From contig DAGO01000095.1 in NCBI GenBank assembly GCA_002498185.1, positions 24,847 to 31,997 on the forward strand: 7,151 bases of DNA, in the 5' to 3' direction. Under the pieces are notes generated by a model. It made no database searches. It saw only the letters and a program-made list of their open reading frames with translations, and was not told where the DNA came from. How positions within the stretch are numbered: position 1 is the stretch's first letter; each line of letters starts with the position of its first letter. The translations under genes and the position numbers were made by a program. This DNA is from Euryarchaeota archaeon UBA10. GTDB taxonomy: Archaea > Thermoplasmatota > Poseidoniia > Poseidoniales > Poseidoniaceae. Positions 1-6,485 of the stretch are shown piece after piece.

Positions 1-423
1 AACCAAGGAATTGACACTGTGCAATGGATGAGCAATGACCTGAGAGACTCATGGTCTACTATACACTCTTATGATTACAGCACGAGTGTTATCTTGAACT
101 ATTATGACATTGTTGAAGAATTAGAACATTTACCTGGCACTACTCTTCATGCTAATCATACCCTCTCTATACGTGCCCTAGAAGGAACCACATCTAGTCC
201 ACTGATTTCTGTTGATATTACACTTACAGAGGAAGTTCTAGTTGCAACAGCTAGTGATGAGACCTCTTCTTTGAATTATGTAATCTATGGTTCAGTATTT
301 GCTGCAATCATCCTAACCATCGTTCTAGTGATTGCTTTCATGAATAATGAATCTGAAAAAGAAGCTGTTCATCAAAGGGATCTTGACATAGAAGAAGTGG
401 TTGAAGCCGAAATCGTAGAATAA
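1..423 (+). CDS. C-terminal part of an Ig-like surface protein with a single membrane anchor (5' end outside the window)
   Basis: The reading frame is open from base 1, so the true start is probably upstream; a GTG at 19 is the first possible start inside the window but would begin in mid-domain. About 140 residues are visible. Residues up to about 75 look like the last strands of an Ig/PKD-like beta-sandwich: the pattern HTLSIRALEG, a serine-rich turn, then ISVDITL is typical of the final strands of such domains. A single hydrophobic segment of about 22 residues follows (bases 277-342), then a short, mostly acidic tail ending in VVEAEIVE. This layout implies an extracellular domain anchored by its C-terminus with the tail in the cytoplasm. 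It ends 67 bases before the preferred start of the next gene on the same strand. The ligand or function is not recognisable; the Ig-like call is from strand pattern only. Confidence 0.7.
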   Translation, partial: NQGIDTVQWMSNDLRDSWSTIHSYDYSTSVILNYYDIVEELEHLPGTTLHANHTLSIRALEGTTSSPLISVDITLTEEVLVATASDETSSLNYVIYGSVFAAIILTIVLVIAFMNNESEKEAVHQRDLDIEEVVEAEIVE

Positions 424-490
424 AGCCGCTGTGAGGGCTATTGCCGGCTCAACATTCAAAAGGCAACATGAAGAAGATTGGCCGAGAAAC

Positions 491-3400
491 ATGGCTGACG
501 CACCATCAAGACCTCAAAGACCGACTAATGCTAGAACTCTGTCACAGCGTGCAGGAAATCTATCTGCAAATGCTGTAGCAGCACCTTCTGTTGAGATGGG
601 TGTCATAGGTACACCGGCCAACATGGTAGACAACAGTTTGATGAAATTCGCTCAACTAATTCTCTTTGGAGTTGCGATGATAGGAATTTGGGCAGGATTG
701 CTCAGGATTGCATTCCCTGGTGATGGACAAGAAACTGGACAAGCCGAGTTCCTAGTGCTGGGATTCGGAGGTTTGTTTTCGGGATTACTAGCGATCGCAT
801 TGGTTGAGTTCCAAAGAAGAAAAGGTGGAAGTGAATTACAAAATGTTCACGATTACATGTTAGGTGTAGGATTTTTCTTCCTTGCAGTTGGAACCCTTTG
901 GGGTTCAAGATGGCTAGTTGGAGAATTAGCCTTGCAGGATATCAAATGGTTCATCCCAGAAGATACAGACCCTAGTGCAGAGGGTTGGATTCCTTCAGCC
1001 AACGCAATTTACGTACAAATGGCCGCTACGCTATCTCTGGCACTAGCTCAAACTGTTTACTTGATGCGTCTAAAGGGTGTAACGACATTCGGATGGTCGG
1101 TTACCACATTCACACCATTAGTAGTTGCATTGATTGGTTCCAGCATCTGGATGGAATGGTCAGAAAACATCGTATCTTGGGAATTAGGTATCTCAATGAT
1201 CGCTCTAGCGTCCCTTTCAATGTGGTTATCTCTGCGGGCAAATAGCGGAATTATTTTCTCAGTAGTTGCCGTTACTTCGGGATTACTGCCTCTGCTTTAC
1301 GAATATAACAACGAAGACGTTGGCAACGGTGGGGCAATTTCCCTGCTTGTGTTTATCATTGCCGTACAAGGTACTCTTGCTGCAGACCGACGTTTGCGCC
1401 AAGACTTGATGCAGTGGACTTCTGCATTACTAGTTGGAGAAGTAATTCTTGCAATGGTAATCGCAAGAGAACAAGAGTTTGAGTTAATCTTAGGTCCAAT
1501 TCGACAATACGACCTAGGCACACTTTCACCATACCTCACGCTCCAAGTGGGATTGTGGCTAGCGGTTCTAATCGCTTATTTCCCTGCTACATTGATGCGT
1601 AGAATACCATACATGCCAATTGGTTTGGCTGCTAGTTTGTTCATCATTACCCCAACTGCGGGACTAATTCCTTGGGTTACGACTCTAATCATGCTACCAT
1701 ATCTACTAGTGATTTCTAAGGTCACTAGAAATTGGGTTGCTAACTTAACAATGCTAGCGGTTGGATTCTCGTTCTTCGCTCAATCACATTACACAGGAGG
1801 TTTCGAGCCTGAATGGCTAGAATTTACAATACTAGTCGTAGTATTATTCAGTGGAGAAATAGGTAGAAAGAAAGGACACTTATCTGACTGGGCCCACTTC
1901 GTTACTCTCGGATTACTGGTATTGTCCGAGTCTGTATTATTCGGAGACGACCCATACACACCTTGGGCACTGTTCCTCTATGCAATCATCTCTTCATTCA
2001 TGATGATGATGGAAGCAGAGAAGTCCGACGACAAGACCGTCGCATTCAATGCGTCTGCCGCAACAGCAGGCTCTATGGTAATTGCAATCATTCTATCAGT
2101 ATTCGATAGATTAGAGGTCCCATTGCCAGATAATATCTCTTCGAACCTTGACGGATTCAATATCACCTTAGCTCTCGTCGGACTGATAGTTTATGCATCC
2201 ATGAGGAAATTCAAGAGAATTGAATTGGACATAGGGGTATTGATCAACTGGGCTGAAAGTCAGAGAAAGAAGGTAATGCCAGTGTTTGATTCAAGTACGA
2301 ATGCTTGGGTTGTACCACAGGATAACGAGTTAAGAGACCCGATGGATTACTCTTGGGGCCCTCTAGGACGAATGAGTCTAATTGGACCGATGGTTCTATT
2401 CACTGTTGCACTAACCTCAGTAGGACTAAATGACCTGGCACAAAATATCACATGGACATTGTTGATGCTTGTACCAATAGGCATTATCATTGCAGAGGTA
2501 ATTAGAGAAGAACAAGCATCATCCTCTGGCAGAATGATTGCAACATTAACAATGATTGCAGTCGCTGCACCAATGGCTTGGAGCCTGAATGATGCTCGAA
2601 GTGATTTTGGTGTACTAGAAAATTCAATGATTTTGTTTGATTTGATGTTACTGGCTGGACCTCTTGGAATTTCGATAATGCTTGATAGGAAAGGCTTGAA
2701 TGAAGATTCCTTGAATCGAAGTGCCGACATTACAACGTTACTCGGGTTACTAATTCTAGGGTTATTCGATACAACTGGCGGATTACTGTTCATTCCGATG
2801 TACATACTTGTATTCGTTAGAGCACTAAAGCACAGGCTAGCAGTCGTACTTTGCATCGCACCAGTTGCATTCTTGTTGTTTGGAGATGGAATCTCAGCTG
2901 ACAGATTTGTTACCGATGGAGCGATTGTTGCTGAAATCCTTGGTGTGATCAATCTAACTGCTTACGACCCGACTGAGGTTACTTTCCTCAATCTAAGCAG
3001 ATTCGCCTTCCTAATGATGACAATTACCAATCTTGTGGTCCTAGTCAAGGCGATTATAGACAAGCAGTATGAGGATGAGATAGAATTTGAAACACCGGTA
3101 GCAATTCCTGCAATTTGGATGACCATAGGTGTCTTTGGAGTATTACCTGAAGCAAGTTGGATATTATTGTCTTTGACAATACTACTGACAATTTACTCCT
3201 GGTTAATCGGAAAGCTAGACCTAATCCCTTGGACTCCGGTCTTGACTTTCTTCTCGTTCTGGATTGGATTTACTAATGACTCGAATTTCAACCATTTCGA
3301 TGACATCGATTACATTACAAACAGTTTGCTTGGAACCGGTTTATTCACGCTAGTTCTAAACCAGTGCAGTGCAAAGGGTTGGCTTTACAAGTATGCAGAC

Positions 3401-4573
3401 GAAACTGTAGCAGGCGTAGAGTACTCAATCGACGGCCAGCCAATAGTCAGCGTATTCGACTTGAGAACTGAACTTGCGCGTGACAGATTGACTACAATTA
3501 CACGCACTTGGACTATCGTCTGTCTAACATTCTCATGGACTGCGCTCAAAGGAATCGGTACAATCATTGGTGCCATTTGGGCAACATATGACGCATTCGC
3601 TAATGGACAGAAGTATTCACTATTCATTCTTCCATTGCTGCACGCATTCGCAGTTTGGAACGTCCTAGAAAGGATGGATCAAACCGACGCTCTGCAAGAC
3701 ACCTTTGTTGGGTCAGTGCTAATGGTATGCGGTATATTGTTGACAATCATTGCATCTAAAGCAGACCTTGCATGGAATTGGAAGATATTTGATTGGGATG
3801 ATGAGATCGAATATTACGGATGGATTGACAGAGCAGGGCAGCTAGGTATTGTTTACTTCTTGAGCGGTATATCCTGGGCTTTAGGAGAAACGAATCTCGA
3901 GCAATTCATGTGGGTTGTTTGGGCAGCATTCCTGTCGGGAATTGCGGTTCAAGGATTTAGAGATGAGACAGAAACTCCATGGAGAAGAGGATTCGGTTCA
4001 ATGGGTACAGTATTCTCTCTATTCATGCTCTCTCTAACTTTCGAAACAGAACTTTACACGAATGTAACTTGGATGTTCATGGGAGTAGTTGCTCTTGGAT
4101 TCGGATTTGCTTACTTCTCTAGAATGGGAGAAGTATCCACACTCTTCACTGAAGATTTCACTCAGGCAAAGGATGCAATCATGGGCCAGTTTGGCGGCGG
4201 TGATGATGAAGAGGAAGAAATAGAAGAGATCCAAGAACCTGTTCATTCTGAAGAAGACACGGAAGATGACTCTGAAGAAATTGATGAAGCAGAAGACTTG
4301 GACGAAGTTATCGATATCGATGAGGAAGAAGATGTTGTTGAAGAGGTACAGCCTTTGTTAAAACAGGAAATTGAAGACACAATTATCGATAAGGCTGCTG
4401 AAATCGTTGAAGAAGCTGTTGAACAGAAGATGTTCGAATACGATTTGCTATTGGATCCATCAGTTATGTCAGCAATTCAAGAATCACTTGCTAGTACGCC
4501 TCACGAAGGATTCAAGCCTGTAGTATCAGTATCACCAAGTGGTAATTTGAAAATTGACTTCGTTCCATTGTGA
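491..4573 (+). CDS. Giant polytopic membrane protein with acidic C-terminal tail, function unknown
   Basis: This gene encodes 1360 residues from the ATG at 491. The frame also allows a GTG at 431 (20 residues more), but ATG at 491 gives a natural soluble N-terminus, MADAPSRPQRP; neither start has a clear ribosome binding site. By eye there are about 35-38 hydrophobic segments in three blocks: residues 53-571 (about 18 segments), 628-957 (about 13) and 1005-1210 (about 7). Two hydrophilic loops separate them, at 572-627 and 958-1004. After the last segment come a 49-residue acidic stretch (1238-1286), a probable amphipathic helix (1287-1325), and a short C-terminal element with the pattern FKPVVSVSPSGNLKIDF that could form a beta-hairpin. 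The basic N-terminus suggests a cytoplasmic start. I see no nucleotide-binding, transporter or enzyme motif. Very long multi-spanning proteins such as DUF2339 have a similar general look, but I see no family signature. Confidence 0.85.
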   Translation: MADAPSRPQRPTNARTLSQRAGNLSANAVAAPSVEMGVIGTPANMVDNSLMKFAQLILFGVAMIGIWAGLLRIAFPGDGQETGQAEFLVLGFGGLFSGLLAIALVEFQRRKGGSELQNVHDYMLGVGFFFLAVGTLWGSRWLVGELALQDIKWFIPEDTDPSAEGWIPSANAIYVQMAATLSLALAQTVYLMRLKGVTTFGWSVTTFTPLVVALIGSSIWMEWSENIVSWELGISMIALASLSMWLSLRANSGIIFSVVAVTSGLLPLLYEYNNEDVGNGGAISLLVFIIAVQGTLAADRRLRQDLMQWTSALLVGEVILAMVIAREQEFELILGPIRQYDLGTLSPYLTLQVGLWLAVLIAYFPATLMRRIPYMPIGLAASLFIITPTAGLIPWVTTLIMLPYLLVISKVTRNWVANLTMLAVGFSFFAQSHYTGGFEPEWLEFTILVVVLFSGEIGRKKGHLSDWAHFVTLGLLVLSESVLFGDDPYTPWALFLYAIISSFMMMMEAEKSDDKTVAFNASAATAGSMVIAIILSVFDRLEVPLPDNISSNLDGFNITLALVGLIVYASMRKFKRIELDIGVLINWAESQRKKVMPVFDSSTNAWVVPQDNELRDPMDYSWGPLGRMSLIGPMVLFTVALTSVGLNDLAQNITWTLLMLVPIGIIIAEVIREEQASSSGRMIATLTMIAVAAPMAWSLNDARSDFGVLENSMILFDLMLLAGPLGISIMLDRKGLNEDSLNRSADITTLLGLLILGLFDTTGGLLFIPMYILVFVRALKHRLAVVLCIAPVAFLLFGDGISADRFVTDGAIVAEILGVINLTAYDPTEVTFLNLSRFAFLMMTITNLVVLVKAIIDKQYEDEIEFETPVAIPAIWMTIGVFGVLPEASWILLSLTILLTIYSWLIGKLDLIPWTPVLTFFSFWIGFTNDSNFNHFDDIDYITNSLLGTGLFTLVLNQCSAKGWLYKYADETVAGVEYSIDGQPIVSVFDLRTELARDRLTTITRTWTIVCLTFSWTALKGIGTIIGAIWATYDAFANGQKYSLFILPLLHAFAVWNVLERMDQTDALQDTFVGSVLMVCGILLTIIASKADLAWNWKIFDWDDEIEYYGWIDRAGQLGIVYFLSGISWALGETNLEQFMWVVWAAFLSGIAVQGFRDETETPWRRGFGSMGTVFSLFMLSLTFETELYTNVTWMFMGVVALGFGFAYFSRMGEVSTLFTEDFTQAKDAIMGQFGGGDDEEEEIEEIQEPVHSEEDTEDDSEEIDEAEDLDEVIDIDEEEDVVEEVQPLLKQEIEDTIIDKAAEIVEEAVEQKMFEYDLLLDPSVMSAIQESLASTPHEGFKPVVSVSPSGNLKIDFVPL
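4202..4348 (+). other. Acidic low-complexity segment in the tail of the giant membrane protein
   Basis: Of the 49 residues encoded here, 31 are Asp or Glu and none is Lys or Arg. The segment starts directly after three glycines that follow the last membrane block, and it ends before a helical stretch with alternating hydrophobic and charged residues. The DNA is correspondingly rich in GAA and GAT codons. Such a segment is likely disordered in the cytoplasm and could bind cations or basic partners, but this is inference from composition. Confidence 0.8.
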
Positions 4574-4607
4574 TTCATCCGCCATGATGAAACACTTCGC
4601 CAGCATG

Positions 4608-4611
4608 GGAG
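4608..4611 (+). promoter_or_regulatory. Possible ribosome binding site of orn
   Basis: GGAG lies 4 bases before the ATG at 4616. It fits the core of the anti-Shine-Dalgarno complement, although the spacing is slightly short. It supports ATG 4616 over the in-frame ATG at 4628, which would sit 16 bases away. The match is short enough to be chance. Confidence 0.35.
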
Positions 4612-4615
4612 TGCT

Positions 4616-5149
4616 ATGGCGAAAGAAATGGTGTGGATCGATTTGGAGATGACTGGCCTAGATATCGAAGTAGAATCGATTATCGAAATTGCCACAATTA
4701 TCACAGATGCTGAATTGAACATTATTGCACAAGGCCCCAACTTGGCAATAAAAGTCAGTGAAGAACTGCTAGAAGGGATGGATGAGTGGAATACAACTCA
4801 CCATACTGCGTCCGGACTAGTCGATAGAGTTCGCAATGAAGGAGTAAGCCTAGGAGAGGCTATCCGCCAGACATGTGAGTTCTTGAGTGAAAATATAGAA
4901 CCGGGAACAGCACCTCTATGTGGCAACTCAGTTCACAATGACAGAGTATTCCTAGCGAAAGAAATGCCAGAGGTACTGGATATGCTTCACTACAGAATTG
5001 TAGATGTGTCCACAATCAAAGAATTAGTTAATCGATGGTACCCCGATTTGCCAAGATACCACAAAAAAGAGGCTCATAGAGCGCTGGATGACATTATTGA
5101 ATCAATAGAAGAATTGCGCCACTATCGTGAGCATGTTTTCACAAATTGA
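4616..5149 (+). CDS. orn: Oligoribonuclease (DEDDh 3'-5' exoribonuclease)
   Basis: This is a complete 177-residue protein, close to the usual 180 residues of Orn. Orn cleaves the shortest RNA fragments, chiefly dinucleotides, to mononucleotides in the cytoplasm, finishing RNA decay and clearing linear dinucleotides such as pGpG. All DEDDh catalytic residues are visible: D9 and E11 in WIDLEMTGLD, D109 in LCGNSVHNDR, and H154 and D159 in HRALDD. W58, in the conserved MDEWNT region, and S105, R127 and S132 match the positions that form the wedge and phosphate cap for dinucleotides in characterised bacterial Orn. HYRIVDVSTIKEL is the family's dimer-region signature. The gene starts 42 bases after the giant membrane protein stops and has no obvious own promoter, so it may share its transcript. 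Its 3' end overlaps the opposing xdhC by 11 bases. The identification is secure; the substrate preference is by family. Confidence 0.96.
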   Translation: MAKEMVWIDLEMTGLDIEVESIIEIATIITDAELNIIAQGPNLAIKVSEELLEGMDEWNTTHHTASGLVDRVRNEGVSLGEAIRQTCEFLSENIEPGTAPLCGNSVHNDRVFLAKEMPEVLDMLHYRIVDVSTIKELVNRWYPDLPRYHKKEAHRALDDIIESIEELRHYREHVFTN

Positions 5150-5942
5150 TTCCTTTGTGAGATGCCAAAATCTCAGCTAGAACTGCAATGGCTATCTCTT
5201 CAGGGCTTTCTGCACCAATATCAAGACCTATAGGGCAATTTACTCTGTCAAGAATTTCTTGCTCAATACCAGATTCAAGTGCGACCTTGGTGAAGGCATT
5301 CCACTTTGATTTGGAGCCGATAACACCCAATCTCCCATCATATCCGGCGAATAATAGTCCCAACAAGCGCTCTTCATCTTCTTTCCAATCGTGACCTAGA
5401 AGTAGGATATCGCTAAATCGAGACAGTGAATCTTTGTTCTCTGCCATCAGGAAATCCTTAGGGCATGAGTGGTGGGTTTCAGTAGCGCCTTCTAATTCAG
5501 CATATTCTGCTCTAGAATCTTGAACTGAATAGCTCCAATCTAGCGGCTTACAAGCCTCAGCAATCGCTTTTGCACAATGTCCACCTCCCATCAGTAGAAT
5601 GTGCGGCATAGGAATCAGAACCTCCAAAGCGACCGTTACACGGCCGCCACATAGACTGTCCAGAGGTTGTACCTCATAGCCCTTGGCCCCTTTGTTAAGA
5701 CCGTAGGTTATCACCTCGCCACATGGTTTAGTCGCTTCATGAAGCAATTCTTTCAGACGAGAAATAACCTTCATTTCCAATCCTGCTCCGCCCACTGTGC
5801 CTTCAATCTCAGATGCTGTCAGCGCAAGTCTTGCACCCATTTTCCCAGGTACGGAACCAGCAGTCGATACGACTGTAGCAATGGCAACTTTCCTGTTCAA
5901 GGAAAGTTGACCAAGGGACCATTGCAGAATACGTGCAGTCAT
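5139..5942 (-). CDS. xdhC: XdhC/CoxI-family molybdenum hydroxylase maturation factor
   Basis: The 267-residue protein has both XdhC domains. The N-terminal XdhC/CoxI domain shows STAGSVPGKMGAR (26-38), GTVGGAGLE (48-56) and the cysteine motif SLCGG (96-100). The C-terminal Rossmann-like domain shows ILLMGGGHCAKA (115-126), an acidic residue after its second strand (D142), GVIGSK, and PIGLDIGAESPEE (237-249). Characterised XdhC binds molybdenum cofactor, supports its sulfuration and delivers it to xanthine dehydrogenase; CoxI-type relatives serve CO-dehydrogenase-like enzymes. The start at 5942 is firm: it forms an ATGA overlap with the stop of the upstream mocA-like gene and is preceded by GGAGG seven bases away. 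The gene is the last of the minus-strand cluster in view. No client hydroxylase is present, so the substrate of the pathway cannot be told. The protein could equally be named CoxI-like. Confidence 0.93.
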   Translation of the reverse strand: MTARILQWSLGQLSLNRKVAIATVVSTAGSVPGKMGARLALTASEIEGTVGGAGLEMKVISRLKELLHEATKPCGEVITYGLNKGAKGYEVQPLDSLCGGRVTVALEVLIPMPHILLMGGGHCAKAIAEACKPLDWSYSVQDSRAEYAELEGATETHHSCPKDFLMAENKDSLSRFSDILLLGHDWKEDEERLLGLLFAGYDGRLGVIGSKSKWNAFTKVALESGIEQEILDRVNCPIGLDIGAESPEEIAIAVLAEILASHKGINL

Positions 5943-6481
5943 CGCAATGCCTCCAAATCGCCGGGTGTGTCAATGTTCATATGTTCGCCGGGTGCATTTA
6001 CTCTTTCAATATCTAGACTATCTCTCAGAGATGCACTCTTCGCTAATGTCAATACTTTCTCTACATCGCAAAGCAATAATGGATGGCCGCTAGGCACTGG
6101 AGACGTGTTCTTCTTACACTGTAGCAATTGTGATACTGTATCACTATTCCATCCACATCTATCAACAGGGCAAACTAAGACTCGGCGAGGAGTCCTACCT
6201 AATTCACTGATTAAGGAAAGCAAACCGACTTGTAGGGAACCTGTTCTGCCCTCTTCTGGATTAGGATTTACTACAACCGTTGCTCCATTACATTCCAACA
6301 TGACGTCTACTTGCAATTCAGCTCGAGTTACCACGATGATTGTCGAACTGCCGCTTTCTTGTAGCATTCGTACTGAACGAGCGACCAATGTTTCGTTGCT
6401 CCACTTTACCAAAGCCTTAGGCTCGCCCAATCGAGATGATGCTCCCGCTGCCAAAACGATGGCGGGTACGCCTTTGGCCAT
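5939..6481 (-). CDS. mocA: MocA/MobA-like molybdenum cofactor nucleotidyltransferase
   Basis: The 180-residue protein belongs to the MobA-like NTP transferase family and most resembles MocA, which joins CMP from CTP to molybdopterin cofactor. Visible motifs are the nucleotide-binding loop LAAGASSRLGEPKAL (10-24, with R17 and K22), NPNPEEGRTGSLQVGL (72-87), the metal-binding aspartate in CPVDR (D107), SGHP (131-134) and NIDTPGDLEAL (169-179, D171). Family members usually have PVDxP; here the last position is Cys, giving two cysteines around D107. I chose ATG 6481, four bases after the acyl-CoA dehydrogenase stop; an in-frame GTG at 6508 would add nine residues and overlap that gene. The stop overlaps the xdhC start by four bases. 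The pairing with XdhC supports a role in making the cytosine-dinucleotide cofactor used by xanthine-dehydrogenase/CO-dehydrogenase-type enzymes. A related sugar or other nucleotidyltransferase is less likely. Confidence 0.88.
   Translation of the reverse strand: MAKGVPAIVLAAGASSRLGEPKALVKWSNETLVARSVRMLQESGSSTIIVVTRAELQVDVMLECNGATVVVNPNPEEGRTGSLQVGLLSLISELGRTPRRVLVCPVDRCGWNSDTVSQLLQCKKNTSPVPSGHPLLLCDVEKVLTLAKSASLRDSLDIERVNAPGEHMNIDTPGDLEALR
5950..5954 (-). promoter_or_regulatory. Shine-Dalgarno site of xdhC inside the mocA 3' end
   Basis: On the minus strand TTGGAGG lies seven bases before the xdhC ATG, within the last codons of the mocA-like gene. It is the best ribosome binding site I found at a gene start in the window. 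Together with the ATGA stop-start overlap it suggests that xdhC translation is coupled to, or reinforced after, translation of its upstream neighbour. Confidence 0.6.
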
Positions 6482-6485
6482 ATTC

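Noticed and set aside
424..449. Small inverted repeat (AGCCG and CGGCT) after the first gene's stop, as a possible terminator
   Set aside because: The stem is only five pairs with a long loop and no T run follows.
1999..2012. ATG triplet run as a microsatellite
   Set aside because: It is only four in-frame methionine codons within a membrane segment, too short to suggest phase variation.
2347..2952. Minus-strand open frame of 201 codons inside the giant membrane protein gene
   Set aside because: It is antisense to a continuous hydrophobic protein; the translation is Ser/Ile/Asn-rich without domain features, as expected for a shadow frame.
4582..4609. CCATG/CATGG inverted repeat in the gap before orn
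   Set aside because: A five-base self-complementary pair is expected by chance and has no supporting promoter or operator context.
5063..5068. T6 run on the minus strand as the terminator of the xdhC cluster
   Set aside because: It is plausible for an archaeon but sits in two lysine codons of orn, and a single short run is not enough to call.
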